DNA of 19,494 nucleotides. Origin: JBBQZL01 sp038207745. Lineage in GTDB: Bacteria > Actinomycetota > Thermoleophilia > Solirubrobacterales > 70-9. Of the stretch, positions 13,266 through 19,494 are shown in pieces; the stretch's first letter is position 1; each line of letters begins with the position of its first letter. The notes beneath the pieces are model-generated. The model saw only the letters and a program-made list of their open reading frames with translations. It had not been told where the DNA came from and ran no database searches. Where the stretch lies: the NCBI GenBank assembly GCA_038207745.1, contig JBBQZL010000024.1, positions 1 to 19,494 on the forward strand, read 5' to 3'. A program made the position numbers and the translations under genes.

Positions 13266-14002
13266 TGGAACTCCGGCTGCTTGCCCTCTATCCAGACCAG
13301 ATGAATATCTACGCCGACCGCGGAAACATCCTGATGCTGCAGCGGCGCTGCGAGTGGCGGGGGATCGACTTCACCTACGAGGCTGCCGGACCTGGCGACC
13401 TGATCGACGCCTCGGACCATGACTTCATCTACATCGGAGGCGGCCAGGACCGCGACCAGAGGCTGGTTGCCGCTGACCTGGTTGCGACAAAGAGAGCCGG
13501 ACTCGCGGAGGCGATCGGGGACGGCGCCGTTGTCCTGGCGGTCTGTGGCGGCTATCAGCTTCTCGGGAACAGCTACCACCTCGATGATGAGCGCATCCCG
13601 GGCCTCGGCCTCGTTGACATCGAGACGATCAGGAGCCCGGGGCCACGTCTGATCGGAAATGTCGCGATCGAAACAGAGCTGAGCGGCAGAAGTCGCCTAT
13701 TGGCGGGCTTCGAGAACCACGGTGGCAGGACTCATCTGGGTCCCGGAGTCACGCCCCTTGGCAGAGTGCTCAAGGGAAACGGCAACAACGGCGAGGATCA
13801 GTTCGAAGGCGTGCGTCACCTGAATCTGATCGGCACCTACCTGCATGGTCCGCTGCTGCCGAAGAACTCATGGCTGGCAGATCATCTGACCGCTCTGGCG
13901 CTCGAGCGGCACCATGGCACCCCTCCCGATCTTGCGCCGCTCGATGACAGGCTCGAGGTTGCTGCCCACGATTGCGCGCGCGCAGTCGCGATGGCCCAGT
14001 AG
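13265..14002 (+). CDS. gatD: GatD glutamine amidotransferase subunit of lipid II isoglutaminyl synthase
   Basis: Hydrolyses glutamine and passes ammonia to MurT. The 245-residue class I (triad-type, CobB/CobQ-like) glutaminase domain has nucleophile Cys94 in LAVCGGYQLLG and His194 in GTYLHGPLLPKN. Arg128 (GPRLIGN) falls where the staphylococcal enzyme has its glutamine-binding arginine. The N-terminal LALYPDQMNIYADRGN is the usual GatD opening. Length matches known GatD proteins. Start ATG 13265 overlaps the methyltransferase stop by one base. It is the last gene of the run and converges on dut, with 16 bases between the stops and no evident terminator. Confidence 0.95.
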   Translation: MELRLLALYPDQMNIYADRGNILMLQRRCEWRGIDFTYEAAGPGDLIDASDHDFIYIGGGQDRDQRLVAADLVATKRAGLAEAIGDGAVVLAVCGGYQLLGNSYHLDDERIPGLGLVDIETIRSPGPRLIGNVAIETELSGRSRLLAGFENHGGRTHLGPGVTPLGRVLKGNGNNGEDQFEGVRHLNLIGTYLHGPLLPKNSWLADHLTALALERHHGTPPDLAPLDDRLEVAAHDCARAVAMAQ

Positions 14003-14018
14003 ACAGGCCGCGCTCCGG

Positions 14019-14450
14019 TCAGCGTCCCGTTGAGCCGAAACCGCCGTCGCCGCGAGCAGACTCGCCGAGGCTCTCGACCTCGACAAGATCTGGCGTTGCA
14101 ATCGGGGTGATGACCAATTGGGCGATCCGGTCGCCCGGGGCGACCCGGAATACCTCTGCCGGGTCATTGTTGTGAAGCAGCACCTTGAGCTCGCCGCGAT
14201 ATCCGGCATCGATCAACCCTGGGCCGTTTCCGAGCGTGACGCCATGCTCGCGGGCAAGGCCCGATCTGGGAATGACGAAACCGGCGTGTCCCTCTGGAAT
14301 CTCGACCGCGATACCTGTCGGGACGCTCCAACGCTCCCTCGGCCCGATGTGGGCGGCCTTGACGGCGTAAAGGTCGAGACCCGCGTCGCCGGGGTGCGCC
14401 CGGGTGGGCAGGACAGCATCCGGATGAACTCTGGTCGCGCGTAGTTCCAT
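14019..14450 (-). CDS. dut: dUTP diphosphatase
   Basis: Hydrolyses dUTP to dUMP and pyrophosphate, keeping uracil out of DNA and feeding thymidylate synthesis. The 143-residue trimeric dUTPase has all five motifs: DAGLDLYA (22-29), PRSGLA (61-66), GNGPGLIDAGYRGELKV (74-90), GDRIAQLV (106-113) and the glycine-rich RGDGGFGSTG tail (133-142). ATG 14450 is chosen because GGTAGGG lies about nine bases upstream; a TTG three codons earlier also opens the frame. It follows hflX by 11 bases on the same strand, so the two are probably co-transcribed. Confidence 0.95.
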   Translation of the reverse strand: MELRATRVHPDAVLPTRAHPGDAGLDLYAVKAAHIGPRERWSVPTGIAVEIPEGHAGFVIPRSGLAREHGVTLGNGPGLIDAGYRGELKVLLHNNDPAEVFRVAPGDRIAQLVITPIATPDLVEVESLGESARGDGGFGSTGR

Positions 14451-14461
14451 ATCGGTCAACC

Positions 14462-15814
14462 CTACCCGTGATGTTCGGCGGGACTTCTCAGGTCCTCGAA
14501 GCGGTGTCGCTCCGATGCCGGCACCAGCGCGCGAACGTGGACGCCATCCTCGCGATCTTCCCGCTCGAGGTCGCCGGCAATCTGATGGAGCTCGCTGAGC
14601 CTGCCTCCCGACTCGTATGGGATCAACAACTCGAGCGGCTCCAGCGTGTGCTGGAACTCGGTCTCGATCCTCGCGCGCAGACCCTCGATCCCCTGACCGG
14701 TGAGCGCTGAAACCAACACGGCATCCGGGTGGCGCAGCGAGATTTCATGCCGCTCATCCTCGGAAAGAAGATCGGACTTGTTGAGGACCATCAGGCGCGG
14801 CTGCTCGCCTGCCCCGATCTCCTCGAGCACCTCATCGACGGCATGGAGATCGGCGAGCAGGCGATCTTCGGGAACGGCGGCATCAACGACATGGAGGATC
14901 AGATCGGCAAGGATCGTCTCCTCGAGAGTTGCCTTGAATGCATCAACGAGCTCGTGTGGAAGCTTCTCGATGAAGCCGACCGTGTCGGTCGCGAGGTATC
15001 GGCGCCCGGCGTGATCGTAGGCACGGGTGGTCGGATCAAGCGTGTGAAAGAGCCGATCCCCGACACCGACCCCGGAATCCTTGTCGGACCCGGTGATCGC
15101 GTTGAGCAGCGTTGACTTTCCGGCGTTGGTGTAGCCGGCCAAAGCCACATGCGGCAGGCCGGAGCTGCCGCGCTCTGATCGCATCACCGAGCGGCCGCTC
15201 TGGAGGCGGGCAAGTCGCCGTCTCAGCGCTGAGATCCGGTCTCTCGCGAGTCGGCGGTCGGTCTCGATCTGGGACTCGCCCGGTCCCCTCGTCCCGATTC
15301 CCGCTCCAAGCCGTTCGAGGTGGGTCCAGAGCCCTCTCATCCTCGCGAGGTTGTATTGAAGCTGGGCCAGCTCGACCTGAAGCTTTCCCTCTGCGGAGTG
15401 GGCGTGATCGGCGAAAATATCCAGGATCACTGCGGTTCGATCTATCACCGGGACACCGAGCGCCGCCTCGAGGTTCCGCTCCTGGCGAGGCAGCAGCTCG
15501 TCGTCGCAGGCGACGACATTCGCGTTGGTCTCGGCGATCAGCTCCTTGATCTCCTCGAGCTTGCCCTTGCCGAGATAGCGATCAGGATCAGGACCCTCCC
15601 GCTGCTGCACGGCCTCGCCCGCTGTGGCGACACCGGCGGTACGCAGCAGCTCCTTCAGCTCGGCGAGGTGGTTGTGCTCCGGGTCGCTCCCCGGAGCGGT
15701 GATTCCGATCGCGAAGGCCCGCTGGCGGGCTCTCGCATTCGCGAACCCGGCCTCGGTACCCGCGTGGCGGGTCTGGGTCTTTCGTCCGGTTCGGCTCTTC
15801 TGCGCTTTCTGCAC
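14462..15814 (-). CDS. hflX: Ribosome-splitting GTPase HflX
   Basis: GTPase that binds and rescues or splits stalled 70S ribosomes. From GTG 15814 the protein has 450 residues. The N-terminal HflX domain includes a glycine-rich DPDRYLGKGKLEEI and the helical linker ERLGAGIGTRGPGESQIETDRR. The G domain shows G1 GYTNAGKST (about 226-234), G2 LDPTT, G3 DTVGF (about 276), G4 NKSD (about 343) and G5 VSALTG (about 366). The open frame extends upstream to 15982, but that extension would overlap the divergent SDR gene and has no family similarity. GTG 15814 has TACAAT eight bases upstream and an abutting GGAG, suggesting a leaderless message. Followed by dut. Confidence 0.95.
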   Translation of the reverse strand: MQKAQKSRTGRKTQTRHAGTEAGFANARARQRAFAIGITAPGSDPEHNHLAELKELLRTAGVATAGEAVQQREGPDPDRYLGKGKLEEIKELIAETNANVVACDDELLPRQERNLEAALGVPVIDRTAVILDIFADHAHSAEGKLQVELAQLQYNLARMRGLWTHLERLGAGIGTRGPGESQIETDRRLARDRISALRRRLARLQSGRSVMRSERGSSGLPHVALAGYTNAGKSTLLNAITGSDKDSGVGVGDRLFHTLDPTTRAYDHAGRRYLATDTVGFIEKLPHELVDAFKATLEETILADLILHVVDAAVPEDRLLADLHAVDEVLEEIGAGEQPRLMVLNKSDLLSEDERHEISLRHPDAVLVSALTGQGIEGLRARIETEFQHTLEPLELLIPYESGGRLSELHQIAGDLEREDREDGVHVRALVPASERHRFEDLRSPAEHHG

Positions 15815-15822
15815 CTCCAGTG

Positions 15823-15828
15823 ATTGTA
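15823..15828 (-). promoter_or_regulatory. Candidate -10 of hflX-dut
   Basis: TACAAT on the minus strand is close to the TATAAT consensus and ends eight bases before GTG 15814. No matching -35 is visible. It supports the GTG as the true hflX start and predicts a transcript with almost no leader. Confidence 0.45.
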
Positions 15829-15847
15829 GGCGCACGGTCGGAATCGC

Positions 15848-15853
15848 TAGGCT
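15848..15853 (+). promoter_or_regulatory. Candidate -10 of the SDR gene
   Basis: TAGGCT ends seven bases before ATG 15861, the same hexamer seen before three other starts. TTGTAG at 15824-15829, 18 bases upstream, is at best a weak -35 and overlaps the hflX -10 on the other strand. Confidence 0.4.
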
Positions 15854-15860
15854 GGCGCGC

Positions 15861-16850
15861 ATGAAGATCTTTCTGACTGGCGGTACAGGGTTCATCTGCG
15901 GACATGTTGCAAGGCTGCTGCGCGAGCGCGGGGACGAGGTCACCTGCCTGGTCAGGGACCCGGCCAAGGCAACGAAGCTCACCGATCTGGCCTGCGAACT
16001 CGTGCAGGGAGATCTCTCCTCTGTCGAGGTGATCCGCGCCGGAGTCGAGGGCGCCGACGCGGTGATCCACGGCGCGGCGATCTTCGAGGTCGGAATCCCG
16101 AAGAGTCAGCACGCCCAGATGTTCGAGGCCAATGTGAGAGGGACCGAGAACGTCCTCGGCGCCGCGCTGGCCGCCGGAACACCCAAGGTCGTATACGTCT
16201 CGACCGTTGCGGTCTTCGGCGATACGCACGGAGAAGTGGTCAATGAGTCCTATGAGCATCCCGGTGAGGCCTACACCTCGTACTACGAGGAGACGAAGAC
16301 CGAGGCCCACAGGGTCGCAAGACGCCTGATCGGCGAGGGATTGCCCTGCGTGATCGTCCAGCCAAGCGGTGTATACGGACCCGACGACCACTCCTCACTG
16401 GGCTCCGTGATCGAGCAATTCGTCGACGGCAAGCTGCCGATGATCGCCTTCCCGGAGATGGGGATCTGCATGGTCCACGTCGAGGATGTCGCCGCAGGAG
16501 TCCTGCTGGGCCTGGACAAGGGCGTCCCCGGGGAGTCATACATCCTCAGCGGCGAGACGATGCGGATGCGGGGAATCATCGAGGCCGTCGGATCGCTGGT
16601 CGATCGCAAGGCCCCGAAGCGCTCAATGCCGACCGGAGTGCTCAAGGTCCTCGCTCCGGCGGGTCCTCTGATCGGGAAGCTGATGAAACAGCCTCCGACC
16701 CTCCGCGAGCTGATCAGCTCAGCGGACGGAGTCACATTCTGGGCAACCCACCAGAAGGCAACGTCTCAGCTCGGCTTCACCCCGCGGCCCTTCAAGGAGG
16801 GAATGCGCGAGACGCTGATCGCCGAGGGCAAGCTGCCCGCCGGCGCCTAG
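15861..16850 (+). CDS. Extended SDR, NAD(P)-dependent epimerase/reductase
   Basis: Protein of 329 residues in the extended short-chain dehydrogenase family, resembling dihydroflavonol-4-reductase and HpnA-type sugar epimerases. The nucleotide-binding motif is TGGTGFICGHV (6-16), with cysteine 13 where glycine or another small residue is usual. GDL (50-52) and HGAA (70-73) are standard. Catalytic residues are Ser114 (YVSTVAVFG) and Tyr142 with Lys146 (YEETK). PSGVYGPDD is the family strand before the substrate-binding domain. ATG 15861 is chosen because it opens directly on the first beta strand (MKIFLTGG); the open frame extends upstream only through the hflX region. The substrate is unknown. 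It diverges from hflX (46 bases between starts) and converges on dapL with eight bases between stops. Confidence 0.88.
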   Translation: MKIFLTGGTGFICGHVARLLRERGDEVTCLVRDPAKATKLTDLACELVQGDLSSVEVIRAGVEGADAVIHGAAIFEVGIPKSQHAQMFEANVRGTENVLGAALAAGTPKVVYVSTVAVFGDTHGEVVNESYEHPGEAYTSYYEETKTEAHRVARRLIGEGLPCVIVQPSGVYGPDDHSSLGSVIEQFVDGKLPMIAFPEMGICMVHVEDVAAGVLLGLDKGVPGESYILSGETMRMRGIIEAVGSLVDRKAPKRSMPTGVLKVLAPAGPLIGKLMKQPPTLRELISSADGVTFWATHQKATSQLGFTPRPFKEGMRETLIAEGKLPAGA

Positions 16851-16858
16851 CGACCGGT

Positions 16859-18043
16859 CTATTTCGCGAGGTGCTCGGTCAGCCGCGCGACCGCCTCGGT
16901 GATCCGGTCGTCGGGTGTGGTCAGCGAGATCCGGAAGAAGCCCTCGCCGCTCGGGCCGTACATCGACCCGGGAGAGACGATCACCGCCGCCTCCTCGAGG
17001 GCAAGTTCCGCAAAGGAGGTGGAGGTGTGTCCATCCGGGACCGGAGCCCACACGTAGATCGTTCCCCTGGGCGAGGCGGCATCGACGCCGATCTCGCGCA
17101 GAGCGTCGACCACCAGATCACGGCGGCGGGTGTAGATCGCGTTCATCTCCTCCATCGGCCCGCTGGGCCCCTGCAGCGCGGCCACCCCGGCGAGCTGGAC
17201 GGCCTCGAAGAGCCCGGAATCGACGTTGGTCTTGAGCTGCCAGTAGGACTTGATCGCGGCGGCGTTGCCGAGGATCGCCGCGCAGCGCCAGCCGGTCATG
17301 TTGAAGCCCTTGGACAGCGAGAACACCTCTACGCCGACGTCCCTCGCGCCAGGGGTTGCGAGAAAGCTAGGTGCGACATATCCGTCAAACGTCGTCTCCG
17401 AGTATGCGTTGTCGTGGACGACGAGGATCTCGTGCTCGCGCGCGAACTCGACCACCTGTTCGAAGAAGCCATCCGGGACGACGGCTCCGCAGGGGTTGTT
17501 GGGGTAGTTGAGAAACATCAGGCGCGCTGCCGAAGCTGCCTCGGCCGAGACGGCCCCCAGGTCCGGTGCGAAACCCAGCTCCGGCAGCAGCGGCAGCAGT
17601 TCGGCCGTGGCGCCTGCGAGCGTCGGGCCACCGGTATAGACCGGGTAGCCCGGATCCGACGCCAGCGCGACGTCACCCGGGTCCAGAAAGGCGAAACAGA
17701 GGTTGTAGATGCATTCCTTGGCCCCGATTGCCGGGATCACCTCGCTGTCGGGGTCGATCTCGACGCCGAATCGCCGCCCGTAGAACTCCGAGAAGGCTTC
17801 ACGGAACTCGCTGCGTCCTCGATTGCTCGGGTATTTCTGATTCTCGTTCTCGGCCACAGCGGCCTGCATCGCCTCGACGATGTGCGGAAATGTCGGGTGA
17901 TCGGGGTCTCCGATCCCGAGACTGATCACGTCGATGCCGGCGGCCCGCTTGTCGGCGACCTTGCGCTCCAGCTCGGCAAACATGTAGGGCGGCATCGCCT
18001 GCACTCGCTTTGATGGATCGGTGATCGCCAAGAGTTCCTCCAT
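16859..18043 (-). CDS. dapL: LL-diaminopimelate aminotransferase
   Basis: PLP-dependent class I/II aminotransferase of 394 residues. The DapL reaction moves an amino group from glutamate to tetrahydrodipicolinate, giving LL-DAP in one step. Seen: KRVQAMPPYMFAELERK (12-28) and VISLGIGDPDHPTFPHIVEAM, an opening typical of the DapL2-like group; YPSNRG (71-76); DPGYPVY (130-136); NYPNNPCG (179-186); DNAYSE (211-216); and the Schiff-base Lys245 in SLSKGFNMTGWR. The nearby dapF strongly supports the DAP pathway. The main alternative is another aminotransferase of the same subgroup (succinyl-DAP or a general aspartate type). ATG 18043 has no clear ribosome site. It lies 24 bases after the GNAT stop, probably in one operon. 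Confidence 0.82.
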   Translation of the reverse strand: MEELLAITDPSKRVQAMPPYMFAELERKVADKRAAGIDVISLGIGDPDHPTFPHIVEAMQAAVAENENQKYPSNRGRSEFREAFSEFYGRRFGVEIDPDSEVIPAIGAKECIYNLCFAFLDPGDVALASDPGYPVYTGGPTLAGATAELLPLLPELGFAPDLGAVSAEAASAARLMFLNYPNNPCGAVVPDGFFEQVVEFAREHEILVVHDNAYSETTFDGYVAPSFLATPGARDVGVEVFSLSKGFNMTGWRCAAILGNAAAIKSYWQLKTNVDSGLFEAVQLAGVAALQGPSGPMEEMNAIYTRRRDLVVDALREIGVDAASPRGTIYVWAPVPDGHTSTSFAELALEEAAVIVSPGSMYGPSGEGFFRISLTTPDDRITEAVARLTEHLAK

Positions 18044-18067
18044 TTGGTCAGATAGGAGCGGTCAAGC

Positions 18068-18616
18068 CTACGCGTCAGGAGAGGCAATCTGCTTTGAGAA
18101 CCCGATCGCGGGCATGTGGTACATCTCGAGGAATGTCCCGGTGCCGTCGGGCGCCCAGCCCTGTGCCATGTAGAACGCCTGTGCGGGTGCTCCGACCGGA
18201 GTCAGGAGCCTTCCGGTGGTCCTGCCGTCGTCGGCCATCTGACGCTCGGCGCTGGAGAGCAGAAATGCCGCGATTCCACGGCGCCAGGCCCTTGGGTGGA
18301 CGAAGAGATCCGAGATCCAGCCGACGTCGTCACGCAGCTCCCCGGAATCGTCGTGTCGCATCGGCCGGACCACAACGAATCCGATCAGGCCCTCGGCGTC
18401 GGAAGATGCTCCGAGCATCCAATGCTTGGAGGACTTCATCGACTTGAAGAGGTCTCGCGCCTCCGTCTCTCCGCCAAGCGGCGTCCAATCAGGAGGAGCC
18501 CACTCCATGTAGGTGTGGTCACACGCGTCGACGATCGCTCCAAGCATCGGTGCATCGGCCTCCGACAGTCCTCTGGCCGAGAAGCCATCCGGCAGGCCGC
18601 TGGTGCTATCCGTCAC
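18068..18616 (-). CDS. GNAT-family N-acetyltransferase
   Basis: Protein of about 182 residues with the GCN5-related acetyltransferase fold, acceptor unknown. The core reads GLIGFVVVRPM, VGWISDLFVHPRAWRRGIAAFLLSSAERQM (acetyl-CoA-binding motif A with R-G-I in place of the common G-x-G), then PVGAPAQAFYMAQGW near the C-terminus, the usual motif B. An N-terminal extension with YMEWAPPDWTP precedes it. GTG 18616 is preferred: it overlaps the end of dapF by 11 bases, whereas the open frame upstream to 18733 lies wholly inside dapF. Sitting between dapF and dapL, it may act on a diaminopimelate or peptidoglycan intermediate, or on a ribosomal protein; nothing in the sequence decides. Confidence 0.8.
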   Translation of the reverse strand: MTDSTSGLPDGFSARGLSEADAPMLGAIVDACDHTYMEWAPPDWTPLGGETEARDLFKSMKSSKHWMLGASSDAEGLIGFVVVRPMRHDDSGELRDDVGWISDLFVHPRAWRRGIAAFLLSSAERQMADDGRTTGRLLTPVGAPAQAFYMAQGWAPDGTGTFLEMYHMPAIGFSKQIASPDA

Positions 18617-19454
18617 CGAGAGCTGCCAGTCGATCAAGCACCTCGCCGCCGAACTCGCCACTGCAGATCTGCTCGGCCCAGCCGGTGATGCGCACGTCCA
18701 GATCGGCGCTGATCTCGATCTCCAGCTCGCCACCGTCGAGCTCGACGGTGATCGGGCTTTCCGAGCCCGTCAGAAAGGCCGTGACTGCGGCGCCCGCGGC
18801 ACCTGTTCCCGACGAGAGGGTCTCCCCCACGCCGCGCTCGAAGATCCTCGCACGCACCCGGCTGCCGTCGATCGATAGGAATGAAACGTTTGTACGATCG
18901 GGAAACTGGGGATGGATCTCGATCTCACCACCAAATGTGGCGATGTCCAGGGACTCGATCTCGTCACCGACCTCGATCGCGCACTGCGGATTTCCGATCG
19001 AGACGTGCTGGAAACTCCACTCGCGACCTCCGGCGGTCAGCGTGCCCCTGCCGTCGGGGCCGCCCAACGGGTACTGATCTGAGGCAAGCGACGCACGCCC
19101 CATGTCGACCACACATGTACGGTCGGAGGTGATCGTCGGGGTCACCGGCCCGGCGGCGGTCAGGATTGAGAATGTCCTCTCAGTGGTCCACCCGTGGCGA
19201 TGGACGTAGAGGATCGCCTCCCTGGCGCCGTTGCCGGATAGCTCTGCCTCCGAACCATCGGGATTGAAGATCCGGAGATCGGCGACGTGGGCATCGTTCC
19301 TACTGCGTGAAAGCAGGAGGATCCCATCAGAGCCGACTCCGTAGTGGGCGTCGCAGATCAGCCGGATCCGCCCTGGTCCCAACTCCCAGGGGAGCTGATC
19401 TGCCTCGAGGATCAGATAGTCGTTGCCAAGTGCCTGCCACTTCTCGAATCGCAT
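18606..19454 (-). CDS. dapF: Diaminopimelate epimerase family protein with Ser/Ser in place of catalytic Cys/Cys
   Basis: By family it interconverts LL- and meso-diaminopimelate without a cofactor. From ATG 19454 it has 282 residues, the normal DapF length. Both pseudo-symmetric halves are intact: FEKWQALGNDYLILE, YGVGSDGILLL, FNPDGSEAELSGNGAR (64-79), SIGNPQCAI (152-160), FPDRTNVSF, ERGVGETLSSGTGAAGAA (207-223) and DLDVRITGWAE. The two catalytic cysteines of known DapF enzymes (73 and 217 in the Haemophilus protein, in CGNG and CGTG) are serines here: Ser73 (TCC) and Ser215 (TCG). The rest of the active-site loops are conserved, so this is not simple decay. A TTG at 19478 would add eight residues; ATG 19454 starts at the conserved F.K..alGNDY strand. 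Confidence 0.9.
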   Translation of the reverse strand: MRFEKWQALGNDYLILEADQLPWELGPGRIRLICDAHYGVGSDGILLLSRSRNDAHVADLRIFNPDGSEAELSGNGAREAILYVHRHGWTTERTFSILTAAGPVTPTITSDRTCVVDMGRASLASDQYPLGGPDGRGTLTAGGREWSFQHVSIGNPQCAIEVGDEIESLDIATFGGEIEIHPQFPDRTNVSFLSIDGSRVRARIFERGVGETLSSGTGAAGAAVTAFLTGSESPITVELDGGELEIEISADLDVRITGWAEQICSGEFGGEVLDRLAALGDG

Positions 19455-19461
19455 GATCGGG

Positions 19462-19467
19462 AAGCTA
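19462..19467 (-). promoter_or_regulatory. Candidate -10 of the dapF-GNAT-dapL cluster
   Basis: TAGCTT on the minus strand ends seven bases before ATG 19454. It fits the TAnnnT pattern and spacing seen before several other genes here. The -35 region lies at the window edge and is not convincing. Confidence 0.3.
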
Positions 19468-19494
19468 TCTGGGATCAACTCTCGTCGCGATCTC

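Noticed and set aside
15815..15982. N-terminal extension of hflX to an upstream start
   Set aside because: It would overlap the start of the divergent SDR gene by more than 100 bases, and the extra residues do not resemble HflX. A -10-like box before GTG 15814 supports the shorter form.
16871..18013. Open frame of 380 codons on the plus strand opposite dapL
   Set aside because: Arginine- and histidine-rich translation with no motif, fully antisense to an intact aminotransferase.
18800..19240. Selenocysteine or frameshift as an explanation for the missing DapF cysteines
   Set aside because: The codons are TCC and TCG, not TGA, and the frame is intact through both motifs, so these are true serines as sequenced.
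1..19494. CRISPR array, tRNA/rRNA, IS element or prophage
   Set aside because: No regularly spaced repeats, no T-loop or rRNA signatures, and no transposase, integrase or phage proteins were found by reading both strands.

Overview
The window is high-G+C chromosomal DNA with short intergenic gaps, several stop/start overlaps and GTG/TTG starts. The gene content fits a deep-branching actinobacterium of the Thermoleophilia/Solirubrobacterales kind: a MurT/GatD pair, a DipZ-type CcdA-thioredoxin fusion, an LL-diaminopimelate aminotransferase, a SHOCT-tailed membrane protein, and a secreted basic protein ending in an F.C.LDG...C.SP...G.H...V.A module. The taxonomic placement is inferred from memory of gene families, not from a search. 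I see no phage, IS element, CRISPR array, tRNA or rRNA.

Positions 1-5723 hold metal, thiol and secretion functions: a truncated FTR1 iron permease (minus) with a palindromic, iron-box-like site over its start; a secreted protein of unknown function followed by a clear intrinsic terminator; a small GST/glutaredoxin-fold protein; a four-helix membrane protein; DipZ; and a formylglycine-generating enzyme (FGE) with both catalytic cysteines, facing DipZ tail to tail one base apart. A 339-bp non-coding gap follows (5724-6062). It contains an interrupted hairpin and the best promoter in the window, a -35/-10 pair that would start transcription almost at the ATG of the SHOCT-tailed membrane protein.

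Positions 7607-9533 (minus) form a likely operon: membrane-anchored cyclophilin, Bcp/PrxQ peroxiredoxin, alpha/beta hydrolase. Diverging from it, 9572-14002 (plus) is a compact run: a methyltransferase, a diacylglycerol-kinase-family lipid kinase, murT, a second methyltransferase and gatD. The last four genes are joined by 4-, 4- and 1-base overlaps. MurT/GatD amidate the D-glutamate of lipid II, so this is a cell-wall operon with a methyltransferase placed between two subunits of one enzyme.

The minus strand then carries dut and hflX. An extended SDR (plus) diverges from hflX. Finally dapF, a GNAT acetyltransferase and dapL (minus) form a diaminopimelate cluster. DapL should make LL-DAP and DapF should convert it to meso-DAP, the residue used in peptidoglycan. 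The DapF here has serine at both positions (73 and 215) where the family has its catalytic cysteines. This is the most surprising observation in the window.

A recurrent signal links many of these genes. A -10-like TAnnnT hexamer, often exactly TAGGCT, lies 6-9 bases before the chosen start codon of at least seven genes, usually without a good ribosome binding site. This suggests widespread leaderless transcription.
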